From contig JADKIR010000004.1 in NCBI GenBank assembly GCA_016722655.1, positions 1,674,001 through 1,738,000 of the forward strand: a stretch of DNA of 64,000 nt, written 5' to 3'. The position numbers were made by a program, and so were the translations under genes. The notes under the pieces were generated by a model. It saw nothing but the letters and a program-made list of their open reading frames with translations, had not been told where the DNA came from and made no database searches. Numbering within the stretch: the first letter of the stretch is position 1; the number at the start of each line of letters is the position of its first letter. The DNA is from Cytophagaceae bacterium. Lineage in GTDB: Bacteria > Bacteroidota > Bacteroidia > Cytophagales > Spirosomataceae. Of the stretch, positions 53,635 through 62,499 are shown piece by piece.

Positions 53635-54828
53635 ATGCTGTTTTCGTGTAGGTTAGTGAGTGTGGTTCTGTTTGCATTACTGCTTCAGGCTTGTGATCAA
53701 AAAGTTAAAGAATCCGCTGGTGAAAAACCTGAAAAGGTATTGACTGAAAAGGAAATTGAGAAAATCAAAAAAGAGATAAATGCCGGAGCAAAAACTGCTG
53801 CAATTGAATCTATTGTCAATGCTAAAGTCAATGCAGGGTTTAACGGCAATGTGCTGGTGGCTCAAAAAGGGCTTGTACTTTTTGAAGGCACATACGGATT
53901 GGCAAATATTGAGGATACTATCAAAAACACATCCGGGTCAAAATTTCAGTTGGCGTCACTCTCAAAAACCTTCACAGCCGTTGCAACTATGAAAATGGTC
54001 GAAGAAGGTCAAATGGGATTAGATAATACAGTAAAAGACTATTTTCCTGATTTTCCCTATGATGGAGTAACAATCAGGAGTTTACTTTCTCACAGGTCGG
54101 GACTTCCTTATTACCAATATGAGTTTGATAAGAAAGTAAGAGACGAAAAAATATATCCGACTAACCAGATGTTGATGACCTGGTTTGCCAAAGCTAAACC
54201 TACACCTAAGCCTCTCAATCTACCTGATCATTTTTTCTCCTATAACAATACCAATTTTGCCATTCTCGCTGCCATAATTGAAAAAGTATCGGGAAAAAGT
54301 TTTGATGACTATCTACAGGAAAAAATATTTAAGCCCGCCGGAATGAAGGAGACTTTTACGGCTAACAGCAAAAATCCCGAACTTCAAAGAAACAAAACAC
54401 AAGGCTATCAAAATGGACGTAGATTAGAAAAAGATTTCTATGATGACATCATGGGTGACAAGGGGATTTACTCTACAACCGGTGATTTGCTCAAATGGTA
54501 CAATTTACTAAAATCAGAAAAAGTACTAAGTAAGGAAAGTCTCAGAGAAATGTACACTCCGAGGAGTTTTGAGCACCCGGGATTAAGAAATTACGGCTAT
54601 GGTTTCAGGCTGTGGGTGAATGATTTACAGCAAACTGACTATATTTATCATACAGGATGGTGGAAAGGATATAATACTATAATGTTTTTTGATTTAAGAG
54701 AAGATTTTGTAGTAATTTTGCTAAGTAATAAGTACAACCGTGGCGTGTACAATATTCGGGATATCGTGAATATTTTACACGGTAAAAACAAGGCTAGTAC
54801 TTTAGAAGAAAATATTCTAGACCAATAA
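53635..54828 (+). CDS. Beta-lactamase-fold serine hydrolase lipoprotein
   Basis: This 397-residue lipoprotein (lipobox LLLQAC) is of the class C beta-lactamase / penicillin-binding family. Active-site Ser108 and Lys111 are in SLSKTF, Tyr203-Asn205 in FFSYNNTNF, and HTG in IYHTGWWKGYN. A charged, coiled linker (28-60) follows the anchor. Family members include D-aminopeptidases, esterases and true peptidoglycan enzymes. It lies 3 bases after mreD and is probably in the same unit, so a wall-related role is possible but unproven. Confidence 0.85.
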   Translation: MLFSCRLVSVVLFALLLQACDQKVKESAGEKPEKVLTEKEIEKIKKEINAGAKTAAIESIVNAKVNAGFNGNVLVAQKGLVLFEGTYGLANIEDTIKNTSGSKFQLASLSKTFTAVATMKMVEEGQMGLDNTVKDYFPDFPYDGVTIRSLLSHRSGLPYYQYEFDKKVRDEKIYPTNQMLMTWFAKAKPTPKPLNLPDHFFSYNNTNFAILAAIIEKVSGKSFDDYLQEKIFKPAGMKETFTANSKNPELQRNKTQGYQNGRRLEKDFYDDIMGDKGIYSTTGDLLKWYNLLKSEKVLSKESLREMYTPRSFEHPGLRNYGYGFRLWVNDLQQTDYIYHTGWWKGYNTIMFFDLREDFVVILLSNKYNRGVYNIRDIVNILHGKNKASTLEENILDQ

Positions 54829-54839
54829 AAACCAAAAAA

Positions 54840-56162
54840 ATGAAAAAAATTGCATTTTTACTTGCAGTAATGGTTTTTGCTGCTTGTAATTCGAAGACTT
54901 CACAGGAGTACAGTAAAGTAACCAACGACCCCCAGTTTATCCACGATGCCTATCAAAAGTTAACAGACGTAATCATACACGATATTTTTTCGCCGCCCGT
55001 TACCGCCAGAATTTATGCTTACGCTTCCATTGCAGGATATGAGGCACTTATTCCAGGTAATCCTGACTATGTGAGTGTAGGGGGACATCTGAATGGATTG
55101 GCAGAAGCACCTAAACCCGAAGCAGGTAAAGAATATTGTTATCCGCTGGCTAGTGTAAAGGCCATTATGACTGTTTCAAGAAATCTTACTTTTACAGTTG
55201 AAAAGTATGATGAATTTGAAAAGGCCACTTATAAGAAATTTAAAGATGCCGGTGTTCCTTCAGATGTTTATGAGCGGTCATTGAAATTTGGAGAAGAAAT
55301 TGGGAATTATGTAAATGAATATTCTAAAAAGGACAATTATCTCCAAACCAGAGGACTTAGATATACTGTGAAAAATACAGGTGACAAATGGGTACCCACT
55401 CCACCTCAATATGCCGATGCCATGGAGCCTTACTGGGGAACCATCAGAACTATGGTGCTTGATTCGGCACACCAATTTCCTTCTAAAACTGTAATACCAT
55501 ATTCTAAAGATGCCAACAGTCCTTTTAGAGAAGAAGTGAAAGCGGTCTATGAAACTGTAAAAAACCTGACTCAGGAACAAAAAGACATCGCATGGTTTTG
55601 GGATGATAATCCCTTTGTAATGAATGTGCAAGGTCATGTAATGTTTGCCAATAAAAAAATGACTCCTGCAGGTCACTGGGTTGCAATAACCCGTACGCTT
55701 TGTAAACAAGAAAACAAAGATATATTCGAAACCGCAAATGCTTATGTAAGAGTATCGGTTGCTCACTTTGATGCATTTATTGCTTGCTGGCATGAAAAAT
55801 ATTCTACCGAAAAAATCAGACCAGAGACCGTTATTAATGCCGATATAGATCCCAAATGGATGCCATATTTGCAAACACCCCCATTCCCTGAATACCCATC
55901 GGGTCATAGCATTTGCTCTTCTACAATTGCCGAAGTACTTACTGATTTGATTGGAGATAATGTAAGCTTTACAGATTCAACGGAGTTTATTTATGGGCAT
56001 GGCGTAAGAAAATTCCCCTCGGCTCGTAAGGCAGCAGCCGAAGCCTCAATCAGCCGTGTGTATGGTGGTATCCACTACAGGTCAGGATGCGACGAAGCAT
56101 TTGTAACCGGAACCAAAATTGGTCAGTATATTTCCGGAAAACTTGTTACAAAGAAAAAATAA
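54840..56162 (+). CDS. PAP2 / vanadium haloperoxidase-like lipoprotein
   Basis: This 440-residue lipoprotein (lipobox VFAAC) belongs to the vanadium-dependent haloperoxidase / PAP2 superfamily. The phosphatase signature is complete: K-x6-RP in KYSTEKIRP, PSGHS in EYPSGHSICSS, and SR-x5-H-x5-D in SRVYGGIHYRSGCD. It may remove phosphate from lipid or other substrates in the periplasm; sequence alone cannot tell a haloperoxidase from a phosphatase. It starts 11 bases after the hydrolase stop and ends before a strong hairpin. Confidence 0.85.
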   Translation: MKKIAFLLAVMVFAACNSKTSQEYSKVTNDPQFIHDAYQKLTDVIIHDIFSPPVTARIYAYASIAGYEALIPGNPDYVSVGGHLNGLAEAPKPEAGKEYCYPLASVKAIMTVSRNLTFTVEKYDEFEKATYKKFKDAGVPSDVYERSLKFGEEIGNYVNEYSKKDNYLQTRGLRYTVKNTGDKWVPTPPQYADAMEPYWGTIRTMVLDSAHQFPSKTVIPYSKDANSPFREEVKAVYETVKNLTQEQKDIAWFWDDNPFVMNVQGHVMFANKKMTPAGHWVAITRTLCKQENKDIFETANAYVRVSVAHFDAFIACWHEKYSTEKIRPETVINADIDPKWMPYLQTPPFPEYPSGHSICSSTIAEVLTDLIGDNVSFTDSTEFIYGHGVRKFPSARKAAAEASISRVYGGIHYRSGCDEAFVTGTKIGQYISGKLVTKKK

Positions 56163-56181
56163 AAAAATAGTGTAATTTTAT

Positions 56182-56211
56182 AAAAGGGAGAGTGAAATAC
56201 TCTCCCTTTTT
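56182..56211 (+). terminator. Strong terminator between PAP2 and acyltransferase genes
   Basis: AAAAGGGAGAGT (56182-56193) and ACTCTCCCTTTT (56199-56210) form a perfect 12-bp stem with loop GAAAT, followed by T. It ends the mreB-to-PAP2 group, though the next gene starts immediately after it. Confidence 0.88.
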
Positions 56212-56212
56212 A

Positions 56213-57061
56213 ATGTTTGAATTCATGGTTTATAAATATCTAAGATTATACGCAAAATTTATCCTGAGGTTTTTTGTCAGGAATATTGAAGTTCAAGGCC
56301 TCGAAAACTTTTCTAAAAAAACCGCCCTTTTAATAGCGAGCAACCATCCCAATTCGTTTTTTGATGCAGTGGTAGAAGCCTGTATATTGGATAGACCGGT
56401 GCATCCGTTGACCAGAGGTGATGCATTTAAAAACCCCATGGCTAACAAATTTCTTTCCAGTATAAACATGTTGCCTATTTTCAGGATATCAGAAGGAATA
56501 GAAAATATGGGCAAAAATGACAAGACATTTGAAAAATGTAATGAGGTCTTTAATAACAATGGAGCGGTTTTGATTTTTAGTGAAGGATTGTGTGCCCATC
56601 AAAAAACACTTTTACCCTTAAAAAAAGGAACCGGACGCATGGCTTTGCAAAGCTGGCAACAGGGCTCAGACTTAGAGGTACTGCCTGTTTCAATAAAATA
56701 TGATTCCTTTTCTAATTTTGGTAAAAACATCAAAATGAATATCGGTAAAAGCATTATACACGAAGATTTTGCTGATCTGGAACCAAGAGATGGGGTTTTT
56801 GTCAGTAATTTTAATATTGTGCTTAGCAATCGTCTAAAAGAACTATCAGAGGGTGAACTTTCCCTACCAAAATGGAATTCCAATTTGATTTATTGGTTGG
56901 GCTGGTTAGTCAATTTTCCGCTCTATTTATTGCTTTCGGCAATTGTAAAATCAAAAACACGGGGTACTGTTTTTTATGATTCAATATTGTACGGGGCTAT
57001 TTTGCTCACTTTACCTTTTTACTGGTTGATTTTAGGCTTGTTACTAGCTTGGATTTTCTAA
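56213..57061 (+). CDS. 1-acyl-glycerol-phosphate acyltransferase-like protein
   Basis: This is a PlsC-family acyltransferase that probably adds a fatty acyl chain to a lysophospholipid or similar lipid. The block NHPNSFFDAV carries the N-H-x4-D motif with the catalytic His. FSEGLCAHQKTLLPLKKGTGRMAL holds the second motif. Two C-terminal hydrophobic segments anchor it. A GTG at 56192 lies inside the terminator stem, so I prefer ATG at 56213 (ATG at 56225 also possible). It overlaps the next gene by 13 bases. Confidence 0.82.
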   Translation: MFEFMVYKYLRLYAKFILRFFVRNIEVQGLENFSKKTALLIASNHPNSFFDAVVEACILDRPVHPLTRGDAFKNPMANKFLSSINMLPIFRISEGIENMGKNDKTFEKCNEVFNNNGAVLIFSEGLCAHQKTLLPLKKGTGRMALQSWQQGSDLEVLPVSIKYDSFSNFGKNIKMNIGKSIIHEDFADLEPRDGVFVSNFNIVLSNRLKELSEGELSLPKWNSNLIYWLGWLVNFPLYLLLSAIVKSKTRGTVFYDSILYGAILLTLPFYWLILGLLLAWIF

Positions 57062-57966
57062 AGAAACGATTTTCAAATAGTGCTCAGGGCATGATATTTA
57101 TGCTCCTGGCAGCATTTTTCTTTTCTGTATCGGGTGCTACTACCAAAGTTTTGGGTAAGCACCTCAATTCAGTTGAACTGGTTTTTTTCAGAAATATTAT
57201 TGGGGTAATTTTTGTGCTGATTTCTATATTGAAAAAACCCTTAAAAAACCGGGGAGGAAAGTTTGCATTGCTGGCTTTCAGGGGAGTGATAGGCACATTG
57301 GCTTTATTTACTTTCTTTTATGCAATAACCAAAATTGGCTTGGCCGAAGCCATCACTTATCAGCAGTCGTACCCTGTTTTTTTGGCCGCCATCGGCATTT
57401 TTCTCCTTAACGAAACCCCAAGGCCAGTAGTATGGTGGGCAATCGTTATTGGCTTTTCTGGTATATTTCTGATATTTTTTCCGCAGTTTAATCACGGCAT
57501 ACACTCAGTGAGATTTCATATTTTGGGTATCTCCAATGCCATTATGACCGCCCTGGCTTATATGAGTATCAAGCAACTGGCGGCTTATTATGACTCCCGA
57601 GCCATTGTACTTTCGTTTATGCTTTCGGGCATCATTATTCCTTTAATTAGCTTTATTACAGCAAATTACTTCAATTTTACCGGACTTGATTTTCTTATCG
57701 CCAGGTTTGTGATTCCGCAAAGTTCTGACTTGCTTTGGATTCTCTTACTGGCGTTTTCGGCACTATTTGGACAACTGGCACTCACCAAAGCGTTTTCTAT
57801 CGGTGACTCCGGGGAGGTTTCGGCCATCGGGTATTTCAATATTTTGTTTTCGGTGTGGTTTGGCGTGATATTAGGTGATCAGTTTCCAAAATTTTTGGGA
57901 TTTATGGGTATGCTGCTGATTATTTTAAGTGGGCTGATTATTTCCAGAAAAAAGAATATGGTGTAA
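57049..57966 (+). CDS. DMT-superfamily (EamA) transporter
   Basis: This 305-residue membrane protein has ten hydrophobic segments in two EamA repeats (about 15-140 and 155-300). It starts with the cytoplasmic stretch FLKKRFSNSAQG, then MIFMLLAAFFFSVSGATTKVLGKHLNSVELVFFRN. The start appears to be TTG at 57049, overlapping the acyltransferase stop; ATG at 57091 would remove most of the first segment's lead. Substrate is unknown. It ends 1 base before a convergent gene. Confidence 0.8.
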   Translation: MDFLKKRFSNSAQGMIFMLLAAFFFSVSGATTKVLGKHLNSVELVFFRNIIGVIFVLISILKKPLKNRGGKFALLAFRGVIGTLALFTFFYAITKIGLAEAITYQQSYPVFLAAIGIFLLNETPRPVVWWAIVIGFSGIFLIFFPQFNHGIHSVRFHILGISNAIMTALAYMSIKQLAAYYDSRAIVLSFMLSGIIIPLISFITANYFNFTGLDFLIARFVIPQSSDLLWILLLAFSALFGQLALTKAFSIGDSGEVSAIGYFNILFSVWFGVILGDQFPKFLGFMGMLLIILSGLIISRKKNMV

Positions 57967-57967
57967 T

Positions 57968-59197
57968 TCAAAATAGTATGCCGGCATTGAAGGCATTAAA
58001 CTGAAATACATGTCTTTTTGATTTAAGAATTGGATATCTTTCCCCACCAACAAAGAAGTTTATTCTTTTTACAGGTATCAGAATGCCATATTCAACAAAT
58101 GCTGGAAACGTAAATTGTTGTTTGTACTCATTTATTTGTCTTTTCATTACAGAAATAGAATATCCCCCATATGGTCGTATAATTCCTTTCATGAAGGAAT
58201 ATCTGATTCCAAAATTTATTGAATTTAAAATATTGATATCTTCACCCAGGTTTTTATTGCGTAAATACAATTGTGATTTGAAATAATATTGTTGAAATCC
58301 CACACGATAGGAGAGGTTTATGTTTTCTTTGTAAAGAGGAAATAAAACAAACAACCCGAATGTGCGGCTGCCGGTGGTGACCATCCGGTCATAGCTTTCA
58401 AAAGACAGATAATGCGTAGGAAAAACAGTGCCCGCATTGAGTCCAAAATATTTTTTCCCGCGTCTTTTTTGATAAATGATACTATTATTTTCTTCGGGAT
58501 ATTTTTGGTTATAATTATTGATAAATTCTATAAGCTCGTTTCTTTCGCAATTTAAATTATAGTCCAGGGGCTTTAAATAATATTCGGCATCGTCAATTAT
58601 TAGGCTCCGAAGGGTATCGAGAAAATACTTTCTTTGGGTATAAGTTCCGCTAAAATTTGGAATCATATTATAAATTCCATTTCTAATAAAATAACCGTAT
58701 CCACGAGTGGTGTCTTTTTTGAATTCGAAATATACAGGGGGCAACTCTACTAATTTTTCGTTTTTTTCGGCGTAAAAACCCTTAGTCGCATCTTTTGTGT
58801 TTAATTCAAACAAACTAATCTTTCCTTTTAAAAGCCTTTGCACAAATACAGAGTCCCAATAAGGTACAAAATCTTCATTTTTTTCTAAAAAAACACCATT
58901 AGAAACAAATGGATAACTTTTCAGACTCTTATTAAAAATGTAGTCGTTTTTCAAGACTTTTTTTGAAAGATAAATATTGCCTTCTAATTCAAAACCACTG
59001 ATTTTATCAGGGGACAATTCTTGTTGTTTGGAATTAAGGTTTTCTTTAAAAAAAACACTTTTTGAGTCAAATATATTTCCAATATATCCCTTAAGTGTGT
59101 CACCGTTATTTTGGAATACTTTTCCCTTTTTATAGATTTCCTGCGAAAATGTAAAAAAATAAGTTATGAATAGAATCAATGTGAGAATGTACTTCAT
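57968..59197 (-). CDS. Hypothetical exported protein, outer-membrane-like
   Basis: This 409-residue protein begins with signal MKYILTLILFITYFFTFSQ when started at 59197; a 29-codon extension upstream is A/T-driven and unlikely. Residues about 20-70 (YKKGKVFQNNGDTLKGYIGN) resemble exported proteins that Bacteroidota make in large numbers. The C-terminal half has aromatic beta strands (YFGLNAGTVFPTHYLSF, INLSYRVGFQQYYFKSQLYL, FVEYGILIPVKRINFFVGGERYPI) ending in Phe, as in beta barrels. No family recognised. Confidence 0.6.
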   Translation of the reverse strand: MKYILTLILFITYFFTFSQEIYKKGKVFQNNGDTLKGYIGNIFDSKSVFFKENLNSKQQELSPDKISGFELEGNIYLSKKVLKNDYIFNKSLKSYPFVSNGVFLEKNEDFVPYWDSVFVQRLLKGKISLFELNTKDATKGFYAEKNEKLVELPPVYFEFKKDTTRGYGYFIRNGIYNMIPNFSGTYTQRKYFLDTLRSLIIDDAEYYLKPLDYNLNCERNELIEFINNYNQKYPEENNSIIYQKRRGKKYFGLNAGTVFPTHYLSFESYDRMVTTGSRTFGLFVLFPLYKENINLSYRVGFQQYYFKSQLYLRNKNLGEDINILNSINFGIRYSFMKGIIRPYGGYSISVMKRQINEYKQQFTFPAFVEYGILIPVKRINFFVGGERYPILKSKRHVFQFNAFNAGILF

Positions 59198-59280
59198 CTT
59201 ATGTGATTTTAGGTTTATAATGCTGAATTTAAGTATTTTATAATTAAGAATAGTAATATTTAGAATAATGTTTTTTTTAA

Positions 59281-59643
59281 TCAAATGCCACTTTTTTCGA
59301 TACCTTCCCTGATTTTTTCTTTTATGGTTTTCTCAATATCTGATTTTTTGGTATTGAAGATAAACCAAAGTATCATATAAATTAAGGCCAGTATCGCATA
59401 GCCGGCCCAAATAGTATGGGTCAAATAATTGATGCCAATTGCCAAAAGGATATTCAAAAATATAAAAACCATGGCTAAAAATAATCCCAAAAACAATTTC
59501 ACAATCAAGCGGGAAGCTACATCTTCTACCTTTTCCTGAATCTCAAGTTTTTTTAATTCAAATTTTGCTTCGATGAGTTTGATAAAATTGTCTTTAAGCT
59601 CATCAAATTTGAAGAAATCAGTTACAGAAGATTTTAAACTCAT
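59281..59643 (-). CDS. Phage-holin-superfamily membrane protein
   Basis: This 120-residue protein has an N-terminal amphipathic, charged region (FFKFDELKDNFIKLIEAKFELKKLEIQEKVEDVAS). Two hydrophobic segments follow (KLFLGLFLAMVFIFLNILLAIG, YAILALIYMILWFIF) with a Lys-rich tail. This is the pattern of the putative holin superfamily III / YqjE-like proteins common in Bacteroidota. It lies 18 bases after priA on the same strand and is probably cotranscribed. Not evidence of a prophage. Confidence 0.7.
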   Translation of the reverse strand: MSLKSSVTDFFKFDELKDNFIKLIEAKFELKKLEIQEKVEDVASRLIVKLFLGLFLAMVFIFLNILLAIGINYLTHTIWAGYAILALIYMILWFIFNTKKSDIEKTIKEKIREGIEKSGI

Positions 59644-59661
59644 GATTTAAATATTTTTGGT

Positions 59662-62163
59662 CTAAACAGCATCGACATCGACCACCACCTGTACAGTTTT
59701 GAATTTTTTGTCAGTTATCAAATTTACGATTTCTTTCTGCAAAAAAATCTTTGTTGCCTGAATATTTAAGCGGTCTTTCTCTAGTTTAAGTATAATTTTA
59801 AAAAGAAACTTATTTCTGATTCGCTCTACCAGGGCTTTATCAGGTCCCAGCACACGGTTTCGGCCTAGGGTGGTTGCCAGATTTTCAGCCAGTCGGGCTG
59901 CAGCCTGATGGGCCAGCAATTGCTCCTGGTGCTTTACAGTAACCTCAATAATTCTTGAAAACGGCGGATAGTTATAGGCCTCCCTGTCAGGAATTTCAGC
60001 CTCATAAAATGCTTCAAAGTCATTGGCAAGTATGAATTGCAGGATTCGGTTTTGCGGATTGGAGGTCTGAATCAGTACTTTGCCGGGTTTATCCCGCCTG
60101 CCTGCCCTACCACTCACCTGAGTAATAAGCTGAAACGCCCGCTCGGCTGCCCGGAAATCGGGAAAGTGAATCATTTTGTCGGCATTGAAAATCCCAACCA
60201 AACTTACTTTGTCAAAATCAAGCCCTTTGGAGACCATTTGTGTACCCACCAAAATATCGGTTTCGCCTGTTTCAAATTGTCCGATTATTTCCTGATAAGC
60301 ATTTTTGGTTCGGGTAGTGTCGAGATCCATCCGTATCACAGAAGCCTCCGGAAACAGTTCGTGAAGGTCGTCCTCAATTTTTTCGGTACCTGTTCCCACC
60401 GCATTGATTCTGGGAGAGCCACAGTCAGGACAAACCCTTGGAGCCGGCTCGTGGTGTCCGCAATAATGACATACCAGGTTTTTGTCATAATAATGATAAG
60501 TCAGTGTAACCGCACATTGGTCACAGCGACCAATCCAGTTGCACTCCTGGCAGTTGAGATAAGGGGCATAACCCCGGCGGTTGAGAAACAAAATGGTTTG
60601 TTCTTTATGGGCCAAATTATGGGTAATCGCCTCTCTTAATTCCAGGCTAAAATCTTTCAGGAGCGTTTTTTCCTTTCTTTCGATTTTAAGATCAACAAGT
60701 TTTATATCGGGCAACTGTGCCTCGCCATAGCGGGTGTGGAGTTGCACCAATCCATATCTTTTATTTTTTGCCTGATAGAATGATTCCAACGAAGGAGTTG
60801 CCGAGCCCAGCAAAACTTTTGATTTCTGTTTAGCAGCCAGCATTATGGCCACGTCACGGGCATGATATCGGGGTGCCGGATCAAACTGTTTGTACGATGA
60901 CTCGTGCTCTTCGTCAACAATTATCAATCCAAGGTTATCGAAAGGCAGAAAAATGGCTGAACGAACCCCAACCACAAAGTTAAATTTGCCTTCGAGGATA
61001 CCTTTCCAAACTTCCACCCGTTCGTTGTCAGAAAACTTGGAATGATAAACTCCCATAATATCGCCAAAAACTTTTTTGAGTCGGGCTACAATTTGGGTAG
61101 TAAGGGCTATTTCGGGCAATAAAAACAGCACCTGAGAGCCAGAATCCAAAACTTTCCTGATGAGATCGATATAGATTTCGGTTTTTCCTGAGCCTGTGAT
61201 TCCATGAAATAGTACCACGTCTTTTTCGGCAAAAGACGTCATGATTTGATCTGAGGCATTTTGCTGTGGATCAGAAAGAAGTATTTCAACATCTGAGGGC
61301 ATCTCTTCGGCCTCAAATCTGGAAACAACCACTTCAAACTCCTCCATTATTCCCTTTTCTATCAATGTTTTAAGTGAGGAATCTGAAATGTTCCCTTCCC
61401 GCATAATAGATTTAGAAATCCCTTCTTTATTTTTAAAATGGAGATCAGATATGGCCACATGGCTGAGATATTCCAGTACAACGGCTTGTTGTTTTTGGTT
61501 TTTCTCGAGACTTTCGACCAGACTCAAAATCTCTTCAGAGCCCTCATACACACGTTTCAGCCTGATTTTCTTTACAATTTTGGGTTTGAATTTTTCTTTT
61601 ACCTCTTCAAAAACGATTATTGCATGCTTGGCCACCAGATCTTTTATAGCCTTGTTGACGTCCTGTTTGTCGAGCAACCGGCCTACTTCTTCATAATTGA
61701 GCGAGTCTTCTTTGAGCAGCACTTCCATCAATAGCGACTCCTCGGGTGTAAGTAATTCAGGATGAGCAAATTCCGGGTTATACTGAATCTTTGACTGACT
61801 GCTGATTTTCAGTCCCGAAGGCAAAGCCACGTTTAATACTTCGCCCGGGTTACACATATAATATTCGGCTACCCAATTAAACAGCCAGATTTGCGAGGGT
61901 AGCACCATAGGCTCTACGTCGAGCAGTTCCAATAGGTACTTGGCTTGTGATTTTTGTGGCGGGTCGTTATGTATTTTTACAATAACTGCCGTCAAAACCC
62001 TCGATTTGCCAAACTCTACAACTACCCTGCTGCCGATTTTCACCCATTCGGCCAGCTCACGAGGCACCCTGTAAGTAAAAGTCTGGGGAATAGGCACCGG
62101 AAGTAACACGTCCACAAAAGTGGTGGTTTCTGTTTGAGCCAAATGAGCATTTTGATTGATCAT
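59662..62163 (-). CDS. priA: Primosomal protein N-prime (PriA helicase)
   Basis: PriA (833 residues) restarts stalled replication forks. The N-terminal 3-prime-binding domain (FVDVLLPVPIPQTFTYRVP), Walker A GITGSGKTEIYI and DEEH box VDEEHESSYKQFDPAPRYHARD are intact. The zinc site has CQECNWIGRCDQC and CHYCGHHEPAPRVCPDCGS, and the C-terminal part GRAGRRDKPGKVLIQT. The start at 62163 is chosen because 36 codons upstream are low-complexity and do not match the family. Confidence 0.96.
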   Translation of the reverse strand: MINQNAHLAQTETTTFVDVLLPVPIPQTFTYRVPRELAEWVKIGSRVVVEFGKSRVLTAVIVKIHNDPPQKSQAKYLLELLDVEPMVLPSQIWLFNWVAEYYMCNPGEVLNVALPSGLKISSQSKIQYNPEFAHPELLTPEESLLMEVLLKEDSLNYEEVGRLLDKQDVNKAIKDLVAKHAIIVFEEVKEKFKPKIVKKIRLKRVYEGSEEILSLVESLEKNQKQQAVVLEYLSHVAISDLHFKNKEGISKSIMREGNISDSSLKTLIEKGIMEEFEVVVSRFEAEEMPSDVEILLSDPQQNASDQIMTSFAEKDVVLFHGITGSGKTEIYIDLIRKVLDSGSQVLFLLPEIALTTQIVARLKKVFGDIMGVYHSKFSDNERVEVWKGILEGKFNFVVGVRSAIFLPFDNLGLIIVDEEHESSYKQFDPAPRYHARDVAIMLAAKQKSKVLLGSATPSLESFYQAKNKRYGLVQLHTRYGEAQLPDIKLVDLKIERKEKTLLKDFSLELREAITHNLAHKEQTILFLNRRGYAPYLNCQECNWIGRCDQCAVTLTYHYYDKNLVCHYCGHHEPAPRVCPDCGSPRINAVGTGTEKIEDDLHELFPEASVIRMDLDTTRTKNAYQEIIGQFETGETDILVGTQMVSKGLDFDKVSLVGIFNADKMIHFPDFRAAERAFQLITQVSGRAGRRDKPGKVLIQTSNPQNRILQFILANDFEAFYEAEIPDREAYNYPPFSRIIEVTVKHQEQLLAHQAAARLAENLATTLGRNRVLGPDKALVERIRNKFLFKIILKLEKDRLNIQATKIFLQKEIVNLITDKKFKTVQVVVDVDAV

Positions 62164-62499
62164 ATACAAAAATAGTTTCCTGCCGGCAGGATAAAAGGTT
62201 AAAGGTGGCTTTTTTGAAAATATTTTTTGATTAACATAAATTTTATTTTTTCTATTATTATTAACAAACAACCTGAAATAGGAGGTCGGGTTATTCTTTT
62301 ATAGTAAGTTTTTAGTGCTTAAAATTTCAGGATTAATTATTTTGTTTATTGAATATTTATTTTCATTAAACAAAAATATTGTCTATTTCTCATATTGTGT
62401 ATAAATATATTGATATTTAGGCTAAATTGTTAATATATTTTATTGTATTTTGTTTAACAAAATATATTTTTGATTAAACAAAAAAGCAAATCAGCAAAT
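62164..62499. other. 336-base A/T-rich region between priA and the sigma factor
   Basis: This lies between divergent genes. It has repeated TTTGTTTA/TTAAACAAA words described as a regulatory cluster, no ORF longer than a few codons and no clear TAnnTTTG box. Much of it is over 80 percent A/T by eye. Confidence 0.5.
62341..62482. promoter_or_regulatory. Cluster of TTTGTTTAA-type sites before the sigma factor
   Basis: TTTGTTTA (62341-62348) and TTAAACAAA (62366-62374) are an inverted pair. ATTTTGTTTAACAAAAT (62447-62463) is a perfect palindrome around one central T. TTAAACAAA occurs again at 62474-62482, 18 bases before the ATG. The common word suggests a regulator binding site. Confidence 0.5.

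Noticed and set aside
55278..55907. 209-codon open frame antisense to the PAP2-like gene
   Set aside because: Shadow of a strong gene; Phe/Ile/Tyr-rich with no recognisable motif.
59281..59643. Holin-like gene as a sign of a prophage
   Set aside because: No other phage gene lies nearby, and this small two-helix family is a common housekeeping neighbour in Bacteroidota.
60037..60639. 200-codon open frame antisense to priA
   Set aside because: The priA frame here encodes the helicase and zinc motifs; the antisense frame is composition-driven.
62470..62499. TTG start 30 bases upstream for the sigma factor
   Set aside because: The added residues (LIKQKSKSAN) do not belong to region 2 and fall in the palindrome cluster; ATG at 62500 is better.
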